Assembly: GCF_001570865.1 (NCBI RefSeq)
Contig: NZ_BCSM01000014.1
Coordinates: 1 to 64,000 of the forward strand
Reading direction: 5' to 3'
Source: Rothia kristinae NBRC 15354
GTDB lineage: Bacteria > Actinomycetota > Actinomycetes > Actinomycetales > Micrococcaceae
Length of the DNA stretch: 64,000 bases
The notes beneath the pieces were generated by a model. The model worked only from the letters and a program-made list of their open reading frames with translations. It had not been told where the DNA came from and did not search any database. This document shows, piece by piece, positions 31,045 to 38,892 of this stretch. Position numbers and translations under genes: made by a program. How positions within the stretch are numbered: position 1 is the stretch's first letter; each line of letters starts with the position of its first letter.

Positions 31045-32478
31045 GTGGAGCATGACGACGCCGTGTACCGCGAGTTCCGCGCCCGCTACGGCCCGCTGCT
31101 GGAGCGTCTGAACGACGTCGAGTGGACCCGCCGGGAGGCCCGCTCCCGAATGCTCACGGTGCACCCGGAGATGGATCATGAGCTGCTGGATCGGGCGCTG
31201 GCGGAGATGAGCTGGCGCAGCGAGCTGCGGCGGGAGGATCCGCTGGGCGGGGTGGTGATCTCCTGTTCCCTGCTGCTGGCGGTCAATGATCTGTTCGACC
31301 TCGGGGAGGACCCGGAGTACGCCGTGACCCTGCTGGAGCGGGCGATCTTCCAGGAGATGTCCGCGTTCATGAACCTGCACGGGATCTCCGATGAGGCCGC
31401 GGCGCACATCCTGTCTCGGCTGGCGGCCAGCAACCGCTTCCTTGCCGAGTATCCGCGCACCACCCTCACCCAGGAGGAGTACCGGGGGTTCCTGCGGGAC
31501 ATCCCGGAGTATCTGCGGGAGCTGTCCGCGGCGAAGGACGGCCGCTGGCCGGTCTCGGATGCGCTGATCCGCGAGCGCATCGGTGAGGGCTCCTGGACGC
31601 GGGCGCTGCTGGCGGTGGGCATGTCCCCGGAGGAGCGCTACGCCGCGGACGGCACGGACCTGATCCCGGATTACACGGAGGCGCGCTTCCGCAGCGCGAT
31701 GGCGGATTTCTTCACGTTCTGCATCCGCACGGATCGGATTCCGCACGCGCTGCTGTATGGGCGATGGGCGGCCAGCGGCTCCCGCTCGCGGGTGCCGCGG
31801 CCGAATCTGGCGACGGTGCGCCACCAGTTCGGCTCCTGGTCTCAGGCGATCGCGCACGGGCGGGAGCTGATCAACTCCAGCGATCCGGCTCAGGCGGATC
31901 CCCGGTACGAGGAGCACTGGGTGGGGCCGTGGACGCAGCCCACCCCGGTGGTCTCCCCCTCAGGAGGGCGTGCGGCGTGGAGTGTGAGCAGCTGGACGGA
32001 TCGGGGCATCGGCGTCGTCGGGCATCTGCGCGCGGAGCCGGGTGAGACCTCCGAAGCGGACGCCGAGGCGGCGTGGGAGGAGCTGGTCGGGGAGATCGCC
32101 CAGGCGGTGCGGGATCTGCCGTGGAACCACTTCCTGACGGTGGAGTACGAGACGGGCAACAACCTGGACGAGGCGCCGTTCGCGCAGGCCTTCACGGGAC
32201 CTGCGGGGGTGGAGGTGACACTGGTCTCGGAGCGGTTCCTGCCGGCGATCGTGTGGCCGATCGACGACGCGCATCTGCAGCGCACGGGGTGGACGGCCCC
32301 GGACGAGTCCCAGCCGCATTGGCGCCAGGGGCGCCTGGAGCCGGAGGCGGCGGCCCGGACCCTGGTGGATGGGCTGCGCCACGGGCGGGACTGCTCGGAT
32401 CCGTACAGCTTCCGGTGGGGTTCGGGGGCGGTCTACGCTGAGGGTGAGCAGAGAGCCGAGACAGACCTCAGGAGATGA
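31045..32478 (+). CDS. Uncharacterised protein with HNH-repeat-like modules
   Basis: This 477-residue soluble protein starts at a GTG (31045) with GAAAGG 8 nt upstream. Residues 1-160 are mostly helical and unrecognised. About residues 165-195 (SDALIRERIGEGSWTRALLA) and 215-270 (NLATVRHQFGSWSQAIAHGR) resemble the 'xFGSWxxAL' DNA-binding modules that accompany homing endonucleases, but I see no HNH catalytic domain. The last 170 residues contain a mixed alpha/beta domain that looks like YbjN-type chaperone folds (weak impression). It is separated by 4 nt from the downstream MFS gene, so the two are probably cotranscribed. Confidence 0.6.
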   Translation: MEHDDAVYREFRARYGPLLERLNDVEWTRREARSRMLTVHPEMDHELLDRALAEMSWRSELRREDPLGGVVISCSLLLAVNDLFDLGEDPEYAVTLLERAIFQEMSAFMNLHGISDEAAAHILSRLAASNRFLAEYPRTTLTQEEYRGFLRDIPEYLRELSAAKDGRWPVSDALIRERIGEGSWTRALLAVGMSPEERYAADGTDLIPDYTEARFRSAMADFFTFCIRTDRIPHALLYGRWAASGSRSRVPRPNLATVRHQFGSWSQAIAHGRELINSSDPAQADPRYEEHWVGPWTQPTPVVSPSGGRAAWSVSSWTDRGIGVVGHLRAEPGETSEADAEAAWEELVGEIAQAVRDLPWNHFLTVEYETGNNLDEAPFAQAFTGPAGVEVTLVSERFLPAIVWPIDDAHLQRTGWTAPDESQPHWRQGRLEPEAAARTLVDGLRHGRDCSDPYSFRWGSGAVYAEGEQRAETDLRR

Positions 32479-32482
32479 TCGG

Positions 32483-33724
32483 GTGAGCTCCGCCCCGCTG
32501 ACCGGACCCGTCCCGCGACCGGAGGGGCACCGTCGGGGTTCCCCGGAGTTCACGCGGATGCTGATCGCGATGTTCTGCGCGGGGCTCGCCACCTTCGCGC
32601 AGCTGTATTCGCCGCAGGCGGTGTTGCCGTCTATCGCCCGGGACTTGGGGGTGGATGCGGCGTCGGCGGCGCTGATGGTCTCGGCGGGCACCTTGGGGCT
32701 GGCCCTGTTCGCCCTGCCGTGGACGTACCTGGCGGATCGGTGGGGCAAGGTGCGCGCGATGGAGATCGCGGTGGTCTCGGCGACGGTGCTGGGGCTGGTG
32801 ATCCCGTGGATCCCGCATTTCGGGTCGGTGCTGGTGCTGCGCCTGGCGCAGGGCGCGGCCCTGGCGGGGATGGCGGCCTTGGCGGTGTCCTACATCAGCG
32901 AGGAGACGCACGCGCTGCACGCCGGGGCCGCGACGGGTCTGTACGTGGCGGGGACCTCACTGGGCGGGTTGGCCGGCCGGCTGATCTCGGGGCCGATGGC
33001 GGAGGTGACGGGCAGCTGGCGGGTCGCGGTCATGACGGTGTCCGCGCTGGCGGGGGTCGCCGCGGTCGCGTTCATCGTGCTGGTGCCCCGGGCCCGCCGG
33101 TTCGTGGCGGTGCCGCCGAAGGGGGCGCTGCGGGAGACGGCCCATCGGATCGGGCTGCAGCTGCGCAATCCGGCGATGCTGAGCCTGTTCCTGCTGGCGT
33201 TCATCCTGATGGGCGCGTTCGTCACGGTGTACAACTACGTGGGCTTCACCCTGGAGGCCCCGCCGTATCTGCTGTCTCCGAGCGTGATCGCCCTGCTGTT
33301 CCTGGCGTACCTGTCCGGGACGTTCGCTTCGACGACGGCCGCGCGGTTCAGCGCCCGCTTCGGACGGCTGCACGTGGTGGGCGCGTGCGTGGCGGTGATG
33401 CTGGTGGGGATCGGGCTGACGCTGACGCGGCCGCTGTGGCTGATCGTGGTGGGGCTGGTGCTGCTGACCATGGGGTTCTTCGCGGCGCATTCGGTGGCCT
33501 CGGGGTGGGCCGGTCTGGAGGCCGGTGTGGCGAAGGCCCAGGGCACGGCCCTGTACAACGTCTTCTACTATGCGGGTTCCGCGCTGGTGGGCTGGGTCGG
33601 CGGGTTCTTCTATGCGGCCGGCGGGTGGCTGGCCACGGGCCTGTTCTGCGCGGGGCTGCTGGTGGTGGGTTCTGCGGTGGCCTGCCCGGTGCTGCATCGG
33701 ACGCTGGTGCGCCGGGCGGGGTGA
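32483..33724 (+). CDS. MFS transporter (YnfM-like)
   Basis: The 413-residue protein has about twelve hydrophobic segments beginning LIAMFCAGLATFAQLYSPQAVLP, which is characteristic of YnfM/arabinose-efflux-like MFS proteins. The GTG at 32483 has CAGGAG 8 nt upstream and lies 4 nt after the stop of the preceding gene. The substrate cannot be inferred. The promoter of the downstream manganese riboswitch starts 5 nt after its stop codon. Confidence 0.87.
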   Translation: MSSAPLTGPVPRPEGHRRGSPEFTRMLIAMFCAGLATFAQLYSPQAVLPSIARDLGVDAASAALMVSAGTLGLALFALPWTYLADRWGKVRAMEIAVVSATVLGLVIPWIPHFGSVLVLRLAQGAALAGMAALAVSYISEETHALHAGAATGLYVAGTSLGGLAGRLISGPMAEVTGSWRVAVMTVSALAGVAAVAFIVLVPRARRFVAVPPKGALRETAHRIGLQLRNPAMLSLFLLAFILMGAFVTVYNYVGFTLEAPPYLLSPSVIALLFLAYLSGTFASTTAARFSARFGRLHVVGACVAVMLVGIGLTLTRPLWLIVVGLVLLTMGFFAAHSVASGWAGLEAGVAKAQGTALYNVFYYAGSALVGWVGGFFYAAGGWLATGLFCAGLLVVGSAVACPVLHRTLVRRAG

Positions 33725-33729
33725 GCCGT

Positions 33730-33735
33730 TAGACT
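33730..33735 (+). promoter_or_regulatory. -10 element of the manganese riboswitch promoter
   Basis: TAGACT lies 6 nt after the MFS stop and 8 nt before the riboswitch P1 stem, so the transcript should begin at about 33742. Confidence 0.6.
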
Positions 33736-33743
33736 GGCTCATC

Positions 33744-33886
33744 GACGAAGGGGAGTAGTTCCCATCCGCCGCGGTGTCCGCGGCGGTGGCGGTGCGTCGA
33801 CACACTGGATCCGGTGTTCAGGTCCCGGTGCCCCACCCGTCACCTCGTGCCGTGCGCGCGGGGTGCGGGCGAGCGAGACCTTCGTC
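33744..33886 (+). ncRNA. yybP-ykoY manganese riboswitch
   Basis: The aptamer hallmarks are present in order. The 5' P1 strand GACGAAGG is followed by GGAGTAG, a GC-rich P2 hairpin, the CGTCGACACAC segment, and the 3' strand GAGCGAGACCTTCGTC, whose CCTTCGTC pairs perfectly with the 5' strand. This class senses Mn2+ and switches on Mn exporters and related transporters. The remaining leader to 34023 is rich in GC hairpins that could serve as the expression platform. Confidence 0.9.
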
Positions 33887-34023
33887 CCACTGACCGATCC
33901 CGGCCCGTGCCGCACCCCCGCGGGGTGTGCCCGGGCCTCGTTCAGGGCCGTGTCCTCCCCCGCCGTCCGGTGCGTGTGCGCCGTCGTCCGGGGTCGTCGC
34001 CCGGCCCGGAAGGCGAGACCGCC

Positions 34024-35232
34024 ATGGACCGCACCGATTCCCAGCAGCCCCTCCCCCACTCCGCGCAGGAGCCGACGCCGCTCCCCCATCCTGTCGGCGA
34101 CCCCGCGGACCCTGCCGATCCGGCGAGGTACGCGCATCACGCGGTGGGCGAGCCGTCGAAGGCGCAGATCCGGCGGTGGCGGCGGTATCTGGCGGATGAG
34201 ATCGCGGAGGCGAACCTGTACCGCGGCCTGGCCCGGCACGCCACGGGCCGGGAGGCGGAGATCCTGGAGCAGGTGGCCGAGGCGGAGGGCCGGCATCGGG
34301 AGCACTGGGTGCAGATGCTCGGTGAGCATGCCGAGCCGATGCCGCGTCCGTCGGTGGGTTCGGCGTTCCTGCAGTTCCTGGCCCGGCGCTTCGGCTCGGT
34401 GTTCGTGCTGGCGCTGGCGCAGCGGGCGGAGGGGCGTTCCCCGTATGCGGAGGACCCGGATGCCACGGATGCGATGGCCGCGGATGAGGCGGTCCATGAG
34501 GAGATCATCCGGGCGCTGGCCACGAATGGGAGGGAGAAGCTGTCCGGGAACTTCCGGGCGGCGGTGTTCGGTGCCAATGACGGCCTGGTCTCGAATGTCT
34601 CGCTGATCATGGGGATCGGCGCGTCGGGGGCGAGCTCGCAGATGGTGCTGTTCTCCGGGTTAGCGGGGCTGCTGGCGGGGGGCCTGTCCATGGGGGCCGG
34701 GGAGTTCGTGTCGGTGCGGTCTCAGCGGGAGCTGCTGGATGCTTCCCGTCCGACGCAGGTGACGCTGCGGGTGGCGGATGATCTGGACATCGACGAGAAC
34801 GAGCTGGAGCTGATCTATCGGGCTCGGGGGATGTCCGAGGAGGCGGCCAGGCATCGGGCGCTGGAGCGGTTCGGACACTTCGACTGCGACTGCGATCCGT
34901 CCCTGTCCCATCGGGATGACGCGGAGGAGGAGTCCGCGGAGAATGTGGTGTTGGGCACGGATCTGGGTGCGGCGGCGTCGAGCTTCTGCTTCTTCGCCTC
35001 GGGTGCGGTGATCCCGATCCTGCCGTACCTGCTGGGGATGACGGGGGTGTGGGCGATGGTGTTGTCCCTGGTCCTGGTGGGGGTGGCCCTGCTGGGTACG
35101 GGTGGCGTGGTGGGTCTGCTGTCCGGGGCGTCCCCGGCGAAGCGGGGTCTGCGGCAGCTGGGGATCGGCTACGGTGCGGCGTTGGCCACGTATCTGCTGG
35201 GCCTGCTGTTCGGGACGACCGTTGGTGGGTAG
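34024..35232 (+). CDS. Ferritin-like domain plus VIT1/CCC1 metal transporter
   Basis: The 402-residue protein combines an N-terminal ferritin/rubrerythrin-like helical region (about 40-170, with ADEIAEANLYRGLA, EILEQVAEAEGRHREHW and ADEAVHEEI supplying Glu/His ligands) with a C-terminal VIT1/CCC1 domain (FRAAVFGANDGLVSNVSLIMGI, then several hydrophobic segments). Related MbfA/VIT proteins export iron or manganese. The manganese riboswitch directly upstream argues for Mn2+ export here. The ATG at 34024 follows a weak GGCGAGA. A cysteine-containing stretch FGHFDCDCDPS lies in the cytoplasmic loop. Confidence 0.9.
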   Translation: MDRTDSQQPLPHSAQEPTPLPHPVGDPADPADPARYAHHAVGEPSKAQIRRWRRYLADEIAEANLYRGLARHATGREAEILEQVAEAEGRHREHWVQMLGEHAEPMPRPSVGSAFLQFLARRFGSVFVLALAQRAEGRSPYAEDPDATDAMAADEAVHEEIIRALATNGREKLSGNFRAAVFGANDGLVSNVSLIMGIGASGASSQMVLFSGLAGLLAGGLSMGAGEFVSVRSQRELLDASRPTQVTLRVADDLDIDENELELIYRARGMSEEAARHRALERFGHFDCDCDPSLSHRDDAEEESAENVVLGTDLGAAASSFCFFASGAVIPILPYLLGMTGVWAMVLSLVLVGVALLGTGGVVGLLSGASPAKRGLRQLGIGYGAALATYLLGLLFGTTVGG

Positions 35233-35250
35233 CGGATCCCTTGCTATCCT
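35222..35250 (+). promoter_or_regulatory. Sigma-70-type promoter upstream of the decayed Tat-protein gene
   Basis: TTGGTG (35222-35227), a 17-bp spacer and TATCCT (35245-35250). The predicted start is near 35257, leaving a leader of about 80-90 nt. Confidence 0.55.
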
Positions 35251-35331
35251 GGGCCCTGCAGTGCCCGCATGACGGCGCCCGTCGTCCTCGCCGGGTGCCG
35301 CGGCGGCAGCCGCACCCGTGACCCATGATGA

Positions 35332-36150
35332 TCTACTCGTTTCCTTTGGGGGGAATACGAGACCACCTCTGTCTCTCGCCGCCAGCTCGCCAAGGGCGCC
35401 GCCTGGTCCGTGCCCGTCGTGGCCGCCGCCTCCGCCGTCCCGGCCATGGCCGCCAGCCAGGACCAAGCACATGCCAGTGTCTGCAAGATCTTCACCGGAG
35501 ACGGTTATCGGCCCCTCGCGGCTCAGCATGACGTTTGCTTCACCTTTGGATCAGATGCCCCGGGTGGGTCCATCCCCAAGGGCACGGTATTCACCTTCGC
35601 ATTCACCCTCTCTGGTGGACAGACAATGGAGGTTCCTCAGATGTACCCCACGTCCGGCCAGACCAGTGGGGGTCTCGCCAGCACTACCATCTCGCCCTCA
35701 AGCGGGACTTCAGCTACTGCATTCACCATGACCGTAACCTTCAATCGGGATGCGTCAGCGAGTGATCTGCAGAATACTATGAACTGTGAGATCGGTGTCA
35801 AGTGAACGACTGACTCTGAAATCGCTCCCGAGACCACCGTTACAGTGAATATGCGCTCGTCCGGTCAGCAGGTTAAGCCTGCATCGGGTTCTCTATCTTG
35901 GAAGGTTCCACAGCGAATGCCCGTTGCCACCAACAGGACGGGCCGCACACCTCTGATCTACCTCAGTAAGAGCGGATCCCAGACCTGCTACCCGGAGACA
36001 CGCTTTACGCTCAACGGTTCCTCCACGCGCAGGGAATGCGCGGAGAGCGGGACGATCAACAGCACCTCTGCCATCTATCCTGGTGGTCGGTGCGTTGCAG
36101 TCTCCAATATGGGGACGTCCGGCCAGTATAGTCACCCTCCGGTCTGCTGA
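35332..36150 (+). pseudogene. Tat-exported protein gene, probably decayed (no start codon, in-frame stop)
   Basis: One reading frame from 35332 to 36150 encodes a twin-arginine signal (SVSRRQLAKGAAWSVPVVAA, ending near VPAMAAS), then a Ser/Thr/Gly-rich secreted domain with several cysteines. The frame contains no ATG, GTG, TTG or CTG ahead of the signal peptide. It is cut by a TGA at 35803-35805, after which the same frame continues (TTDSEIAPETTVTVN...) to a Cys at the true end. A 6-G run at 35348-35353 could hide a one-base indel that would connect to an upstream ATG at 35325. Base composition is clearly more AT-rich than the neighbours, suggesting acquisition. The intact family is unknown to me. 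Confidence 0.65.
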
Positions 36151-36165
36151 CTGGCATCTCTTTCA

Positions 36166-36208
36166 GCGGAAGGCCCCGCATCGCATCCCGCGGTGCGGGG
36201 CCTTCCGC
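36166..36208 (+). terminator. Terminator after the Tat-protein pseudogene
   Basis: Perfect 15-bp arms (36166-36180 and 36194-36208) are followed by TTTCC, 16 nt past the stop. Confidence 0.8.
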
Positions 36209-36221
36209 TTTCCACCACCCA

Positions 36222-36361
36222 AACCGTCATCTACGTGGCTTGTCGGGCTCCCAGAACGCACGCCAGCGACGGTTCGGCGCGATCCACGGGTACGGAGAAC
36301 GCCGAGCCGTCATCCACGTGGTCTCAGACGGTCTGAGAACCCACGCGGATGACGGCTCGGC
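36222..36361. repeat. Palindromic repeat, family 2
   Basis: The right half is an inverted repeat with 15-bp perfect outer arms (36301-36315 and 36347-36361), continuing inward through CGTGG/CCACG and TCTCAGAC/GTCTGAGA. The left half (36222-36280) is a degenerate version of the same unit, with AACCGTCATC and GACGGTTCGGCG. It sits between a terminator and the 3' end of sucD and could also stop sucD transcription. Confidence 0.7.
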
Positions 36362-36388
36362 GTCGTCGTGCTGGAGGGAGGCTCTCGC

Positions 36389-37306
36389 CTACTTGCCGGC
36401 GAAGATCTCCCGCATCAGCTCGGCGGCCTGGGACGGGGTCTTGCCGACCTTCACGCCCGCGGCCTCCAGGGCCTCCTTCTTGGCTTCCGCGGTGCCGGAG
36501 GAACCGGACACGATGGCGCCAGCGTGGCCCATGGTCTTGCCCTCCGGGGCGGTGAAGCCCGCGACGTAGCCGACCACCGGCTTGGTCACGTGCTCCTTGA
36601 TGTACTCCGCGGCGCGCTCCTCCGCGTCCCCGCCGATCTCGCCGATCATCACGATCGCCTCGGTCTCCGGGTCCGCCTCGAAGGCCTCCAGGGCGTCGAT
36701 GTGCGTGGTCCCGATGACCGGGTCCCCGCCGATGCCGATCGCGGTGGTGAACCCGATGTCCCGCAGCTCGAACATCATCTGGTAGGTCAGGGTGCCGGAC
36801 TTGGAGACCAGCCCGATCTTCCCCTTGCCCGTGATGTTCGCCGGGGTGATGCCCACCAGGCACTCCTCCGGGGTGATGATCCCGGGGCAGTTCGGCCCGA
36901 TGATGCGGGTCTTCGGCTTCCCGTCCGCCCCGGCGTTGGCCTTGGCGTGCGCCCAGAACTCCGCGGAATCCTGCACGGGGATGCCCTCGGTGATCACCAC
37001 GACCAGCGGGACCTCCGCGTCGATCGCCTCGATCACGGCGTCCTTGGTGAAGGCCGGCGGCACGAACACGATCGAGACGTCCGCCCCGGTCTCGGCCACC
37101 GCCTCCTTGACGGTGCCGAACACGGGCAGCTCGACGTCGGCGCCGTCCTTGGTCTTGTGGGACACCGTGGTCCCGGCCTTGCGGGCGTTCACGCCGCCGA
37201 CCACCTGGGTGCCGGCCGCCAGCATCCGCGCGGTGTGCTTGGTGCCCTCGCCGCCGGTGATGCCCTGAACGATGACCTTGGAGTCCTTGTTCACGAAGAT
37301 AGACAT
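36389..37306 (-). CDS. sucD: Succinyl-CoA synthetase alpha subunit
   Basis: SucD carries the phosphohistidine of succinyl-CoA ligase. It has the CoA-binding domain start [24 protein letters not shown]... and the active-site His261 in [11 protein letters not shown]. The [10 protein letters not shown] signature is present. Its 305-residue length is slightly above E. coli. It is encoded 39 nt downstream of sucC on the same strand, as in most bacteria. It acts in the TCA cycle in the cytoplasm. Confidence 0.97.
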   Translation of the reverse strand: MSIFVNKDSKVIVQGITGGEGTKHTARMLAAGTQVVGGVNARKAGTTVSHKTKDGADVELPVFGTVKEAVAETGADVSIVFVPPAFTKDAVIEAIDAEVPLVVVITEGIPVQDSAEFWAHAKANAGADGKPKTRIIGPNCPGIITPEECLVGITPANITGKGKIGLVSKSGTLTYQMMFELRDIGFTTAIGIGGDPVIGTTHIDALEAFEADPETEAIVMIGEIGGDAEERAAEYIKEHVTKPVVGYVAGFTAPEGKTMGHAGAIVSGSSGTAEAKKEALEAAGVKVGKTPSQAAELMREIFAGK

Positions 37307-37345
37307 GTTTTCCTTCTCGTTACCTGGAAGTGCTTCGGCGAGTGC

Positions 37346-38512
37346 TCAGGCCTGGTGGGCCAGCTCGGCGGCCTTGTCGGCGCCCTCGTCCATGGTCTTG
37401 GCCTGGGTGACCAGCGGGTGGTTCGCCTCATCCAGGATGCGGCGCCCCTCCTCCACGTTGTTCCCGTCCAGGCGCACCACCAGCGGCTTGGTGGCCTGAT
37501 CGCCCAGGATCTCCAGGGCCTTCACGATGCCGTTGGCGACGGCGTCGCACGCGGTGATCCCGCCGAACACGTTCACGAACACGGACTTCACCTGGGCGTC
37601 GTTCAGGATCACGTCCAGGCCGTTGGCCATGACCTCCGCGGAGGCGCCGCCGCCGATGTCCAGGAAGTTCGCCGGCTTCACATCGCCGTGGTTCTCCCCG
37701 GCGTAGGCGACGACGTCCAGGGTGGACATGACCAGCCCGGCGCCGTTGCCGATGATGCCGACCTCCCCGTCCAGCTTGACGTAGTTGAGGTCGTTCTCCT
37801 TGGCCTTGGCCTCCAGCGGATCCGCGGCGGCCTTGTCCTCCAGAGCAGCGTGATCCTCGTGGCGGAACTCGGCGTTGTCGTCCAGGGAGACCTTGCCGTC
37901 CAGGGCCAGGATCTGCCCGTCGCCGGTCTTCACCAGCGGGTTGACCTCCACCAGGGTCGCGTCCTCGGCGGCGTAGACCTCACCGAGCTTCACGATGACG
38001 GCGGCGACCTTCTCGCGCAGCTCCTCCGGGAACCCGGCGGTGGACACGATCTCCAGGGCCTTCTCCTGGGTGAGGCCTGCGGCCGGGTCCACCTCGACGC
38101 GGGCCAGCGCCTCGGGGCGCTCGGCGGCCAGCTGCTCGATCTCCATGCCGCCCTCCACGGAGCACATGGCCAGGTAGGTGCGGTTGGCCCGGTCCAGCAG
38201 CACGGAGAAGTAGTACTCCTCGGCGATGTCCGCGCCCTGGGCGATCATCACGCGCTTGACGGTGTGGCCCTTGATGTCCATCCCCAGGATCTGGGAGGCG
38301 TACTCGCGGGCCTCCTCCGGGGTCTTGGCGACCTTCACGCCGCCGGCCTTGCCGCGTCCGCCCACCTTGACCTGGGCCTTGACGACGGTGACGCCGCCGA
38401 TCTTCTCGGCGGCGGCCTGAGCTTCTTCGGGAGTCTCGGCGACGATCCCCTGCAGCACGGGCACCCCGTGCTTCTCGAAGAGGTCGCGCGCCTGGTATTC
38501 GAACAGGTCCAC
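37346..38512 (-). CDS. sucC: Succinyl-CoA synthetase beta subunit
   Basis: This 388-residue ATP-grasp subunit binds nucleotide and succinate. It begins [19 protein letters not shown] and includes [32 protein letters not shown] and [16 protein letters not shown], all characteristic. The start is a GTG at 38512 with GAAGGA upstream. A TAGGCT -10 element at 38641-38646 predicts a leader of about 120 nt. The operon is sucCD. Confidence 0.97.
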   Translation of the reverse strand: MDLFEYQARDLFEKHGVPVLQGIVAETPEEAQAAAEKIGGVTVVKAQVKVGGRGKAGGVKVAKTPEEAREYASQILGMDIKGHTVKRVMIAQGADIAEEYYFSVLLDRANRTYLAMCSVEGGMEIEQLAAERPEALARVEVDPAAGLTQEKALEIVSTAGFPEELREKVAAVIVKLGEVYAAEDATLVEVNPLVKTGDGQILALDGKVSLDDNAEFRHEDHAALEDKAAADPLEAKAKENDLNYVKLDGEVGIIGNGAGLVMSTLDVVAYAGENHGDVKPANFLDIGGGASAEVMANGLDVILNDAQVKSVFVNVFGGITACDAVANGIVKALEILGDQATKPLVVRLDGNNVEEGRRILDEANHPLVTQAKTMDEGADKAAELAHQA

Positions 38513-38640
38513 GGGTCTGTGTCCTTCTTCCTCGAAGTCGTGCCGGGAACCGCGGAACCGGGCGCCCGGCTTGATCTGTCGTGGAGCTCTCGCGCCGGGC
38601 CCGCACGGATGCGGCGGGCGTCACGGGGCTCCCCACAGTG

Positions 38641-38646
38641 AGCCTA
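38641..38646 (-). promoter_or_regulatory. -10 element of the sucCD promoter
   Basis: TAGGCT on the minus strand, about 130 nt upstream of the sucC GTG, with no strong -35. Confidence 0.4.
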
Positions 38647-38712
38647 TCCCACCCGACCGTGACGCCCCTAACCTGGGGGTGGGGCCCCTCCCCCTCCGCC
38701 CGCTCGCGACCC

Positions 38713-38840
38713 GGCGCTCCCGTACCCAAACGCCTCCTCCCCGCAGGTGAGGCGGCGCGTCCGTTCCCAAACGCCCCACCCCACCCACGCGAGACGGCGC
38801 ATCCGTTCCCAAGATCGGCGTCTATGGGAACGAATGCGCC
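38713..38840. repeat. Palindromic/tandem repeat, family 3
   Basis: Three direct units with core CGTTCCCAAACGCC start at 38713, 38754 and 38796, about 41-42 bp apart. The third pairs with an inverted copy: GGCGCATCCGTTCCCA (38796-38811) against TGGGAACGAATGCGCC (38825-38840), 16 bp with one mismatch. It lies in the 38513-38892 gap between pcrA and sucC. Confidence 0.7.
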
Positions 38841-38892
38841 GGGTCGGTGAGGATCAGGGGGGGGAGCACGGACCCCGGGACGATGCCCGGGG

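Noticed and set aside
35803..35805. Selenocysteine TGA
   Set aside because: No SECIS-like hairpin is evident after the codon, no selenoprotein family is recognisable, and the gene also lacks a start codon, so decay is simpler.
35845..36150. Separate small gene starting at the internal ATG
   Set aside because: It is the in-frame continuation of the upstream Tat-signal reading frame after the TGA, with no ribosome binding site of its own.
38660..38680. IdeR half-site (AGGTTAGG) upstream of sucCD
   Set aside because: Only one half of the box matches; the second half is absent.
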